Part shown: positions 21,421 to 33,200 of the stretch, piece after piece
Layout: every line of letters starts with the position of its first letter
Position numbering within the stretch: position 1 is the stretch's first letter
Origin: Gnetum montanum
Taxonomy: Eukaryota > Streptophyta > Gnetopsida > Gnetales > Gnetaceae
Direction of reading: 5' to 3'
Length of the DNA: 64,000 bases
NCBI GenBank assembly: GCA_015680685.1
Contig: MNCI01027262.1
Location: forward strand, 1,036,289-1,100,288
The notes under the pieces: model-generated
What the model saw: only the letters and a program-made list of their open reading frames with translations
Databases searched by the model: none
What the model was told of the DNA's origin: nothing
Made by a program: the position numbers and the translations under genes

Positions 21421-23500
21421 TGTGATGCCCCACATTTGTACATGTGACCTTAGTACTTTATTAAATACTCAGAATTTAATTTTTTTTAAAGCTTATATAT
21501 ATTTGTAGATGTGCTTAATGCATTTTAGTAATATGAAGACCCTTCCTTGGGTGACATAAACAAGATTACTATTTATTTATAATTTTTCTCTAATTTTTTA
21601 TTATTTTAAGCTTAAAGAATATATATATATATTATTAATGAATGAACATTGCAAAGTTTAGCATTATTTGAAAATAATATTAAGAAATCAACCTAATGTG
21701 GATTCATGGTTTAATTTGATGTTTAGTTAGAATTTGAAATTATTGAATATTAAATTAATTAAAATATGTCAAAATTTGAAATTATTGAATCATGCTCCAA
21801 TTTGGTGGACTAACTCAATTTTACACACAAAGTATAGACCTATAATTTGAGCCCTAGATTTTGAGATTTTAATGTTAAACAATTAAAAAGTACCCAATGG
21901 GACCATATTTTCCTTGATTTAATCAAAATATTAATTTCTAGCATGGTAGTTATGGCATGCTTGTGCTTGTTACAACTAGCTCAGAATGTGTAAAATGTTG
22001 CATGGACAAAAAGTTTAGTATCAATGATTTTTACTAGATAAATTATAAGAAATGTCAAAAATAAATAAAAGGCCAAAAATAAATTAGAAACCCTCATAGC
22101 ATATAAACTAAAAAGTGACTTAAGACAAGACAAAAGGTGGGGCCATGACAAAATTCAATGTGGAATGGTGATGTATATTCTATGACATGCTTATGATGAT
22201 ATCTATTTTATTTATATGAAAATTGTCCACTTCATATTAATGGCTAGAAAAGGAAAAAAAGACTCATTTAATAGGGACCATGTGACTCTCTTGAGTGTTG
22301 TCAATTTCACATGTCCACTCTCTCAAGAGAGCTTGTTTGTCCAAGTCAAGTGGCAAGAATTCCATGAATTAAAAAAGGATTTCTGAAAAATGAGTTGCCT
22401 ACTCCTTGTCCATTGTGTAGACTTTTGTGCACAAGTTTTTACCCAAGCCCTAGGATCTCCTCCATCCTATAAATAGAGTGGGTGTTTTCTCTCATTTTTA
22501 CTTTTGGCCAAGGAAGGGAAGATAATGCTAGTTGAAGGGATGAGGAATTGAGGAGAGAAGAGGGAGAGTGGTTGTTCCTTGCTTGTTCTTAGTCATATTT
22601 TAGGCTGTATTGAGTGTTCATGTAGACTCTTGAGAGGTTGATTTTGATGTTGGTATTAGAGGCTTTTGTGATTTATTTCTAAGAACTATTTGGCTAATTC
22701 AAGGGATTATTTTCTCTGATTTTGTAAGGGGATTTTAGCAGCATGTTGGACATCCAATTTGAAGCTGAATTTTGAGGCTATTGGCTGGACAACAACCCAA
22801 ATTTGAGTTGTCCTCTCCCTCCCCAAATTGTTCAAGTTCAACTTTAACAGTGTGTATTTTAAGCCCTTGTTATACAAAATTTTTAGTAGGTATTTGAAAT
22901 TGTATTGGCTTGGACAAGTGAGGATTATTTCATGAAGGCACGTAGGATTTCTTGTAAGTTGAGTCATGCATGAAGTCTCTTGTGTGTCTTGGATTTAATT
23001 TTTGGTATACATGTTTTAGGCTTATGAGTTAGCATTTTCTAGTGTCATGTGCACTTGGTATTTCATGTTTTTTGGTATCAATGTTGTTTTATAAAAGAAA
23101 TGTCCTCCATAATTATATCCAAGGCTAGTCATCTCTTGTGTGGACTAAAAGGGCTTAGTTCTTGGAGGTGCTTGATGGTGTTAGTCCCCCACAATTTTAT
23201 CCAACCCTAGTTTTCTTCTTGTGTGGGCTACAAGATGCTATAAGGTTGGAAAGACTTGGTGTATCATAGCTGGATGGCCAAAGGGTCCATTGAGTACTCA
23301 TTTTAATATTAAAAATAAAGTTATGCATAGTGAAGATTTTTGGTGTCTTTTGTTAAGTGCACAGGTTTTGTTTTGGGTTAGTTTTGAGAAGTTTCTAAGA
23401 GATTTGTTATGTCCCAAACCATTGTTAAATCATCCTTTGTTCAAGCCTACATTTCTCTCAATGTAAAAACATAAGGCTGGGAAATGTATTAATGAAGATG
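21421..23500 (+). mobile_element. LTR-like promoter-bearing region, possible solo LTR
   Basis: Begins TGTGATGCCCCACATTTG after GTAAT and is AT-rich. It has a strong TATA box, CTATAAATAG, at 22,467-22,476 followed by a transcribed-leader-like stretch. The beginning and the promoter architecture resemble long plant LTRs. I could not find a matching second copy, a CA end with a GTAAT duplication, or internal coding sequence, so the right edge is a guess. No gene is supported here. Confidence 0.35.
22467..22476 (+). promoter_or_regulatory. TATA box CTATAAATAG
   Basis: Consensus plant TATA box preceded by a C-rich TCTCCTCCATC stretch, inside the LTR-like region. Confidence 0.5.
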
Positions 23501-26500
23501 TCAAAGTTTAGAACCATGTAAATCCATCATGGTTTCCAAGCTTAGTGTATATCATATTTTATTGTTTTTACTCATTTCAATATTGCACATGATATTTTGT
23601 TTATTTTCTACTGCATAAAATCAGAATTTTTATTTTTTAGTAATGTTAGTATAGAGACTACCATTCCTTTTTTTTTTGTTACTATCTAGCATTTACTATT
23701 TTTTGATTTCTTAGATATGGTAAAAAAAAAGATTGGCAACTATCACATATAGAATCTGCCTTTGTATCTCTTTTTCTTTTTTCCTAGGAAAAGGAATTTA
23801 GAGATTTTCTATTCTTTGTTTTAGCCTGAGAAAGAAAAAAAAGAGGGACTATTACTATTATTATTATACTTTTTTTATGGCTGGTAATCTATTTGCTAAG
23901 ATTCTATCTCCCAATTACTAATATTGTAGAGCCTAAAAATACCTTAAGCTGAGAGGGGAAGAAAAAACAAAACAAAACCTTGTCAAATCCCAACTCCCGT
24001 GAGCTATGTGGATTATAATCTTAGATTTATTTTTAGGCCCTCCATCTCTCCTAAACACAGATTTGATTACTAAAAATTCAGGCCCTACTTTCAAACTTTG
24101 TTTGTCCAATTTTGGATGCCTGAAAATAGAGGAAAACATTGGCTAATTGTCCTATGAAAAAACCCTAATGATTGTAACTCTCTCCATTGTATGATGTGAG
24201 CTAGTTCTTACATGACATTTAAAATACACTTGAGATGCATAGTTACCTCTTTCATTTGTATGATGAGAATATTGCATCTTGAAAGCCTATAAGTCTCCTT
24301 GAAGTAAGCCTTTCATTACTTGAATGTTTGTACATTTTGTCACAGTTAAATTTTCCTTTCATGTAGAGTAAATATTGTTTATTTATTTTTGCTACAATGT
24401 GCTAACCCCATTTATTTATCAAAAATTATATTGCTTTATTTGTGAAAAGAAAAGAAAGAAAATATATGTGATCATGTATGTTTATTTGCTTTCTATAAAA
24501 TTAACCCAAATAAATTAAAATTAGAAGCCCTTTGGGACCTAAGATAAGTAATTTACCCAAACTCATAGTTAGTAATTAGGTGGATGATGCATTTGATTAG
24601 TGTGCATTGCGTGAAGCATGTAGTATTTTTAGAGATCACTAACTAATCACTGTAATAATAATATATTCATCCCCATACCTTGAATGGATGGGTTGCATTG
24701 TTTATACATTTTGCATACATCCTGCCTTAGATGTGGAGATAAACACCACTATCCAACCCTACTTGTACATTTTCTTACTTTAGGTTAATATCCTAAGCCA
24801 TTGGACCCAAGGGGGTTGAGTTGCATAACACTCAACCATATAAGGTTCTAACAAGCTTACAAGATGCCTTCTCATAAGAAGCAAATCAACCCTGCAGGGC
24901 TAGAAAGAGAGATACAATTTCAAGAAGAGAATGTAACACACTTTACAAATTCCTTACGCTTAGCCACACATACAAAAATACACAAATGATGGTAAAATGA
25001 GGAACAAAGATATTTCACTTGATATACAATACTGAGATTAATCAATGAACAATGCTTGTGTGTTTCCCAATGATTTCACTCTATTTTATCACCTTTTACT
25101 TTCTAAATCCTCTTTAGAATTTTTGTAACAGCTAGGAAATGCCTAGTTGGGATGTCCAATTAATGTGTGGGACATCTATCTACAAATAGCATTCATTCGA
25201 GTGGGATGCCCCACAAAAAATTAGTATGTCTCACTTGGGACATCCCAGTAGCAATTGGGATGTCTGCTATCAATTTGGGACATCTAGCATACTACTACAC
25301 TTTGAACTATAGGACATTTCTTTGATATTTGGAATGTCTCGAAAAATCTCAAAACACCTTCTTTGGCTTGTAGACTTTATTTTCTAATTAATATTTTATG
25401 TCATCTCAAATTAGCATTATACCTCTTGTTTTTTCATCCTAGCTCTCATTTTCTCATCCTAGTTCTTATTTTGTCATCCCAACTCTTGTCTTGACAACTC
25501 AACTCTCATCATCACAATCTCATCTTGTCACTTAGAAGCTCATGATTATGTTTTTTTCATGTTCTTCCTTAGCCCTACAAAACCATACAAATGCTTTTTC
25601 CATGTTCTCCATTTTCCAAGGTTTTGACATACCTAAAGTTCAATAATCTTTCCCTTTTTGGTGATGTCATAAAACTTGAGAAAATGCTTTAGCACATTTT
25701 CTAATATCATATGATTGAGAAATTTTAAAGCAAAAACATCTAGTGTGTGTGTGGGTGTGTGTATTCATTAATAATCCTATGGCAACAATAAAGGTAAAGG
25801 AAAAGAGATGAAGCATTAAACAATAGATATCCATTAGCTGAAATCACAAGAGAGTAACACAAGAAAATGGTAACATCAAAAACTACCCAAAGAGTATCCA
25901 TCTATGCATGATGCAAGCATAAACTATATATATAGGTGATATATATATATCAAAACCTTTCCCCAAATAAAAAGTGCATAAATAATGGAAACATGTGCTC
26001 ATATAACTATCCACAATTGTATCTCTAGAAATATACAATCTCATATAATTGTTCACAATTGTATATGATTTACAAGTATACAAAAATAACCATAAAAAAT
26101 CTCCCCATTTTTGTACATCATCCAAAAGGATGGGATTATGAAAAGCCTCTAATCACTAACATCCTTATCATCATCCTCCTCATCAAAGCCAAAATCTACA
26201 TCAGTGGACTAGTAAGTCTCCTCCTCCTCATATCACTATGGGTATTAGAGCTGGAGACGTATTACTCATCATCATTAGAAGAAGATAATGTGATGAGAAC
26301 TATTTGGGAATAATGATTTACCTAATATGATGATGATGAAGAGGGATGAGATGGAGCCTATTGAGAAGATGAGGAAGCACCCTTTCTCTGGTAAGTTTTG
26401 GAAGCTACTTGTTCCCATTGAGCTATGGCACCAAAAATGCTCTCCATTGCCTACTACTCAAAATTTTTAGGAACATCCTCCTATACATAGATACCTAGTT

Positions 26501-26738
26501 AGAGCTAGTCAGGATCAAAAATAGACTTCCCCTACACATATGCAAGTGGAGCAATAAGATCCATAGAATCTACTGAATTTCCCAAATCATATCATGGGGA
26601 TCAGCTAGCTGTTGTGGAATGTCTGGCTAGAGCTAGACTATCCTCATCACTATTTGATATAAGAGGAGTGGTAATCTCCTTAAATGTCTACCCATCAAAA
26701 GGAAGTGGAACTTATGCCACATCAAATTCAAAGGCTAA
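23501..26738. other. AT-rich intergenic or unrecognised repeat DNA
   Basis: No coding family recognised. Near 25.2-25.3 kb the words GGGATGTC and GGGACATC recur several times. A TG-rich run lies near 25,744-25,762. From 26.1 kb the sequence becomes rich in CATCATCATCC/GATGATGATG words. It joins abruptly to gypsy gag sequence at about 26.74 kb. Confidence 0.5.
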
Positions 26739-27960
26739 TTGAGTAGGTAGCAAAAAAAGAAGGAGAGTTGAGGAAATGTGAAAGTGCAAAGGAATACAAC
26801 AAGGATCCTTCCATCAAAAAGAGGAAGGTCTAATTTTGTGATAGTGAGGAGGAATCATCACTTGATGAGGTAGTAAATACGAAGACCTTGTCGAGCCAAA
26901 AATCTATCTAAAATTTCAGCCAAGGTGGATGAAAAACTCCAAACTACTCTAAAAATCACTAAAGAATCAAGAGAGAAATTGTACAAGAAATATCAACAAT
27001 GGAACTAAGTGGTAAATTAATAATATTATCCAAGTGAAATGCCACTGCAACTATATGAGAAATATCAATAATGGCACCAACCACAATTGTGGGTGATGGC
27101 ACCACCAAGGCAACAGTACCCTTACAGAAAACCAAATCCATATGGGTATTACGTTTAGCAACCCCTATCTCCATGTGACTCTTCTAGTCATGTCTCTCCT
27201 TTCCCACATCAGTAACACCCTCCCAAATACTACAGAGCTTATTTTCCATATTTTAGAAGGGATGCCACATTTTATCCTTATTCTCCTCCTATTTTTGCAC
27301 ATGTTCCTCCATCCTCAATGCAACTACCATCTACTCCATCAATGCAAGGTGAACTTCTAGCCTAGCCATAGTAATGCAATGCTACTAGGGCCATCAATCT
27401 ACAACTAGCTCATCAACCAAGGGGTTTAGAATCTCATACTTGTAAAAGACCATTCGTTTGAATTAACAACCCTACTAAGCCTTCACGGACTTAGGTGCTT
27501 GGGCACCCTACTCCTACCTCATCCACTACAAACCATTCCATTAGGTCCCCTTCAAACCAAATTCCACCCAAAATCCATACTATTATGCTCACCCATGCTG
27601 TATCTGATTGGATATGGGCTCACAACCTTCCTAGGAAATTACCTAATCAAAATAGTCCCCTCATCTATTTATAGATTGCTAGAAATGAACAATGTAAAGA
27701 TCTTCTTGATTCAGGTTCCAATGTGAACTTCATACCTCATGAGATGTATGCTACATGGAACTTGCCACCTCTTAAGAAGAGCAGTATTAGATTGGAATTG
27801 GTAGACTAGTCTATCACTATTCTATTGGAACTAGTTGAAGACATTGTCACCACTATTTGTGGGTGGTCTTATCTTGCCGATTTCATAGTAATCAAGGTTG
27901 AGAACTATAAGGGGGACTTCCCAATAATTAAGGAAGGACATGGTTAAGCATTTTTGATGC
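26739..27960 (+). pseudogene. Gypsy gag C-terminus and aspartic protease (element A)
   Basis: The gag part matches the copy at 62.69-63.65 kb nearly codon by codon (for example the serine/acid-rich CDSEEESSLDE-like block near 26,830). The protease follows: LLDSGSNVNFIPHEMY near 27,700-27,745 with the D-S-G catalytic triplet, then KKSSIRLELVD*SITILLEL and FPIIKEGHG near 27,930. Retropepsin-like domains of this clade end in P.I.GR.WL. Several stops and one or more shifts make it non-functional. Confidence 0.75.
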
Positions 27961-28459
27961 AAGAATATATCAAAGGAAAATGCATTTAAAAAGATTGAGA
28001 AGAGATGAGTACCATGCATCGCGTACAGTGATACAAGGTGCAATTACGTGCAAAAAATCTAGTCCATGAAATGAGCATTTATTTTTGTAAGCAAGCAGTG
28101 TGCACATGAGGAAACATATTCAAAGTTTTCTATACAAAGTAGCCAAAAAAATAAGAGGACACCCAATGGTTGGTCATTGATTTTGACAATAGTACAATGT
28201 GCATGGAACCCATTGAGAGCTTGACATGCGCTTATGTTGTAGGCATGAATGAACTAGAGCAAGTTCATCACCAACTCTCTAATGATGAAAATGCTAATAT
28301 TAATTGTGAAGAGTTGGAGATCCTTGAATATTTTAAATAAGAACCCCTAGAGTTGAAAAATCTATTTGCTAGGTTAGAATATGCATTCTTGAAAAATGGC
28401 AAGCTAGTCAGACTCAATGCCAAACTTGCTCTTGGGAAAAAACCAAAACTATTAAAAGT

Positions 28460-29110
28460 GATTAAGAAATGACCAACAACATTTGCTTAGTCATATCCAA
28501 ACTCATTGGAATTGTTCCACAGATATGCCAACATCACATTTACATTGATCCATCCATGAACCCAAGGAGGCAACCAGAACAATGGCTGAACCCAAAATTG
28601 AAGCAAATTATCAAAGAGGAGATTGAGCAACTCCCTAAAGCAAGGTTCATTTACCCCATTGCAAATAGTGAGTGGGTTAGATCATTCATGATATTACTAA
28701 AGAGAGATGGTAAATGATGGGTTTGTATCAACTTCAAGCTATTAAACATGTCAACATTGAAAGATCATTTTTCACTGTCATGCATTGATTAAGTGTTGAA
28801 CACCATATCTGGGCATTGCTATTATAGTTTTTTGGATGGTTATAGTGGCTATAACCAAATCGAAATTGCACTAGAAGATCAAGCCATAACAACATTCATA
28901 AGTCCTTGGTGGATCTTTGCATATTGCAAGATGCCTTTTGGTTTGTGCAATGCTCCTTCCACTTTTCAATGTCCGGTATTAGGTAGCTTTTAGTAGCAAA
29001 TAGGTATCAAAATGGAAGTCTTCATGGATGACTTCTCCACTTATGATGCTACATTCAAGCAAGCCTTGGACCACCATGAACAATTACTAAAATGATGCAT
29101 AGAAATAAAT
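28460..29110 (+). pseudogene. Gypsy reverse transcriptase (element A)
   Basis: The frame shows HHIYIDPSMNPRRQPEQWLN, then PKLKQIIKEEIEQLPKARFI (28,590-28,650), WVRSFMILLKRDGK with a stop, LNTISGHCYYSFLDGYSGYN (28,795-28,855), FAYCKMPFGLCNAPSTFQ (28,915-28,970), and the catalytic FMDDFS (about 29,022-29,040). The domain order and the FMDD motif match Ty3/gypsy RT of the Athila/Tat group. Stops interrupt it at least four times. Confidence 0.88.
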
Positions 29111-29439
29111 CTACAGCTCAATTGGCAAAGGATCCATCTCATGGTCCAAGAGGGCATTGTATTGGGGCATCAAATTTTGTAGGAAAGGATTCAAGTAGAG
29201 CCTAAAAAGATAAGAATAATCCAAGGAATCACCCTTCAACCAAAAACTATCAAAGATGTTTGACCATTTCTTGAACACACTAGTTACTACCAATGATTCA
29301 TGGAGAATTTCTATAAGATCTTGAAACCATTGGTCAAGCTAACAAAGAAAGATGCTCTATTCATCCAAACTAAGAAATGTGAAAATGCATTCCAAAGCCT
29401 CAAACAACAGCTCATAAAGACTCCAATTCTATGAGCACC

Positions 29440-29735
29440 TAACTAGTCCAAATCATTCCATATCATGATGGATGCATCTAATTATGCCTTGGGAGTTGTG
29501 CTTACATAGTTGGACAATAAGAAATGTCCATATTACATCCACTACATAGGTCAAAGCATTGTGGATGTACAAGTGAATTACACCACTATGGAGAAAGAAT
29601 TGATGATGGTGGTGAATGCTATGGAAACATTCAAGCACTATGTGGTTAGATATAAAGTGTTTGTGCATAATGATCACAATGACATCTACTTCCTCATGAA
29701 CAAGCCAATGTTGAGCCAACATGTTATATGGTGAC
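29440..29735 (+). pseudogene. Gypsy RNase H (element A)
   Basis: MMDASNYALGVVLT at 29,465-29,507 is the first catalytic Asp region. After a stop the frame continues LDNKKCPYYIHYIGQS, then YTTMEKELMMVVNAMETF with the conserved Glu, then FVHNDHNDIYFLMNKP. It degrades the RNA strand of the hybrid in functional elements. It is continuous with RT upstream through QPKTIKDV and LVKLTKKDALF connection segments. Confidence 0.85.
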
Positions 29736-30268
29736 TAGTGATCTTGTAGAAAATTCAATCTTGCAATGGTAGATCGAAAGGAAACTAGGAATGCAATTGC
29801 TAATCACTTGTCCTGGTTGCAATGGGATAACAAAGAGGAGGAAATCCCACTATCTAATTTGTTTCCTAATGAACTCCTCATTAATGATGCAATGAATAAA
29901 AAAATATTCATAGAACCAAAATGATATGATGGCATCCTCACTTATCTTCTCACTTAGAAGATGCCACAAGATCTAGACCATAAGAAGAAACAATAATTTC
30001 TTCATTGGGGAAAGCACTTCATGGAAATCAATAGACACCTTTACAAGGTATGCACCAATGGCCTAGTTCACTAGTGTGTGCCTAATGTAGATCAATTGCA
30101 TGTTCTCCAAAATGCTCATGAAGGCCATTTTGAGGCCACTATAGTAGAAGATGCATGGCCATAAAAATCCTAATAAAAGGATAGTCTTGTCCCATAATCC
30201 TTAGGAATGCCCACTAATTTGTCTAATCCTATGAGTGCTACCAACGCGATGGTGGGATAAGCATACAA

Positions 30269-30679
30269 ATGGAGGGTCCTCAACAGGTGATTCAACCACT
30301 AGAATCCTTTGACATATGGGGCATAGATTTCATGGGTTCCATCACACCCATGTTCAATGGGAAGGCATATATAATTTTTTTTGTTGACTACTATACCAAA
30401 TGGACAGAAGCAGTAGTTATAACCAACTATACATCATCCACTGCTACTCGATTTGTACAAAAAAATGTTGTGAATAGGTTTGGGATGCCACATGAACTAA
30501 TTTCTAAAAATGGAACCCATTTTACAAGTGCCACTTTTCAAAAACTCATGCAACACTTGGGGGTTGAACATAAATTAACAACACCCAATCACCCCCATGC
30601 CAATGGTCAAGCAAAGATGACTAACATGGAGATGATAAAGATTCTAATAAGAACTATTAGGAAATATAGGAGAGACTAG
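30269..30679 (+). pseudogene. Gypsy integrase core (element A)
   Basis: A 136-codon open segment: QPLESFDIWGIDFMGSITPM, NGKAYIIFFVDYYTKWTEAV, NRFGMPHELISKNGTHFTSA and NHPHANGQAKMTNMEMIKIL. The family's catalytic D,D-35-E triad is only partly present. The first Asp (GIDFMG) remains, the second position (S-D-NG in functional members) is Lys, and the Glu after NGQA is Lys. The HHCC zinc finger upstream (about 30.0-30.2 kb) is frame-broken. The open frame is long, but the protein would be catalytically dead. Confidence 0.88.
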
Positions 30680-31099
30680 AGCACAAAACTCAATGAAGCC
30701 CTTTGGGCCTACTGCTCAACATAAAAACTTCCTATTGGCTGCTCTCCCTATGAGTTAGTGTACAAAAAACTTCCAACACTCCCAATTCAATTCAAGCTCC
30801 ATACACTCTCAACAGCCTATAACTTGGATCTTAACTTAAGTCTGGCACAAAAAAAAGACTATTCAACCTAAATGTCCTAGAAAAAATCAATTGGTAGCCC
30901 TATCTTGGAATGAATTGCACAAGGCATTCAACAAATGTCATGATCTTAGAATATGGAAAGTAAAATTTCAACAAGAAGATAAGATTCTCTACTAGAATCC
31001 CACACATGTACCTCAAAAAACCAAATCCCAACTATTGTGGGAAGGGTCTTATATAATTAATAATACCTTTTCTTCTTGTGCCATGATCATATAAAAACC

Positions 31100-33200
31100 T
31101 AAAAGCCCAAACAAAAAATAGTTGGTCAATGTCCAATAGATAAAGCCTTTCCATGAGCTCAAGCAAGACAATGCAAAAAATACCTCAACAAATGGGTAAC
31201 AACACTCAATTTTTTGAGTCTCCACATTCCAACTCAGTCTTGGAGGAGATGCTCATTCATGCTAATGACATACATGGCTCAGTTTTTCTAGTTCTTTTAC
31301 ACATTTTTTTCTTTGCAAATTGTTTATTTTGCACCTTTTTGATTTTAAAACTTCTTCCTATTTTACATCATTTTTTACCACCATCATTAGTACATTTAAA
31401 TATTTCTTGAGTATTTTACACTTTCTTATATATTTTACTTTATTTTATTGTGATTTTCTAAGTTTTGTTAATAAATGTGCTTTGGGCCAACAAGACACAG
31501 TGGTGTTGTAGCTATTACTAATAGTGATTCGTGCTTAATTTTTTTTTGCTAATGTCTAGTTTCTATTTCTAAATTTTTGTACAAATGGCTAAGACACAGC
31601 TTCTTTTTCATAAAATGGGCAATGAGTCCATGACATCCACCCATCTACAAACTCTATGGTTTTCCTTGTTTTGGAAGTTTAAGGTCCATTTTCATTAAAT
31701 AAACTTTTAGTAAATTTGTGACCTTAGTAGTTTCCAAACTTGGGAAGGATTCAAAGGTTTGCACACATTGTGACTTCAAGGAAACTCACTACTCTTTATA
31801 CTCTTCTACTTGGTCAGGTGCATGAGTACTTTCATAAACTTCTTACTATTTCGTATCGACCAATAATAGGAAGTTGAATAAAGTCTTTGCATGGTGTGGT
31901 TCCCAAAGAAAAATAAAAAAATAGTAAAACAAAATATATAAAAAACAAAACATGATGAAAATTCAAAGCACATTCCTTAGACAAATAAATGGGCTACAAG
32001 CACTGGTTATGGAACTAGAAACACATGTTACCCATGCCTAAAGGTCCCCTCTAACTAAGGCCCTCTCTCACCTCTTTCTTCTCTTTTTTTCTATTTATGG
32101 AGTAGTGGTTGTTCTATGGGAGCACTCTTGTGTCTTGAGGAGGTAGATTAGTCTTAGAGTGGTGATGCAAAGACACTGAAAGCAGTTGGTTTTGGTCTGG
32201 GCTAAGGATGGATCTTCTCAAGTCATTTAAACACAAATACACAAAGGATTTCTTAAGACCTCAATTTGGAATTCCATTCCACCTTCTTTATCATCCATAT
32301 ATGCTATCCATGACTCATATCACAATCAATGTCCTTGTTTTTGGTTTAGTGTTTTTGTCTGATGTACTTGAATTCTTTGGTAGAATCTTCTAGGTTTTAG
32401 TCCTTCACTTCCATAAACCATTAATTACCTAGGGGGCCCATGAACTCCTTAGGTTGAGGTTATGCAAGGGTAAACAAGGCATGTGCCTACTATGGGAATG
32501 ACCCACTTGCATATCTTTTGGTTGGATTTGTTAAGCACCTTATCCTTAGGCATTCTTGCAATTAGAATCTTTTGTACATCCATCTTCTACATCCAACCAT
32601 GTGCTCCTTTACATATTTTATTTAATGAACACATTCTCCATCAAATTTTTAAATTCTTGAGCTTTCAAAAACCATCTATTCTTGGCTTTTCTAGGATTCC
32701 ATGGACTTCAAAATCATTCAAAAATTCATTGTATTTTTCAAGATATTCACATTTGAAATTTTTTTTTATGAAACCCATAAACAAGGCCCCGTTGATAGAG
32801 GCCATGCATATACAAGGCCCCATATATGCAACCCCATCAATGTAGTGTAAAAATAATATAAATATGTGTGACTCCTTATGAATTTTTACATTTTCTCGCA
32901 AATGCCTAGGAAGTTTTTCAAATTTTCAAAGCCTAGAACCCTCTGGAGCCTATAACTTCCTAACCATTTCTCCAAATCACTCAATTCTTCAACCTTGTAG
33001 CTACTAGAGGTAAGCTCTTAGTTGTAGGGGCCACAAATGTGCCATTTTTTATAGAAAAATTTTCACCATTTTTCTAACTCCCACAAAAGTTAAATAAGAA
33101 ATCAACATTTAAATACCAAATTATAGAAGTTAAAATCTTCCAACGAGCTCTGGTGACACTTATAATGAAAATTAATTAATAAAATAATCCATGGATGTGT
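31100..33200 (+). other. AT-rich spacer between pol and extra ORF of element A
   Basis: No coding family recognised. T-rich runs near 31.3-31.45 kb. Words such as CAAGGCCCC and CCCCATCAATGTAG near 32.78-32.85 kb resemble the U3 of the 3' LTR near 36.31-36.38 kb. Confidence 0.5.
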
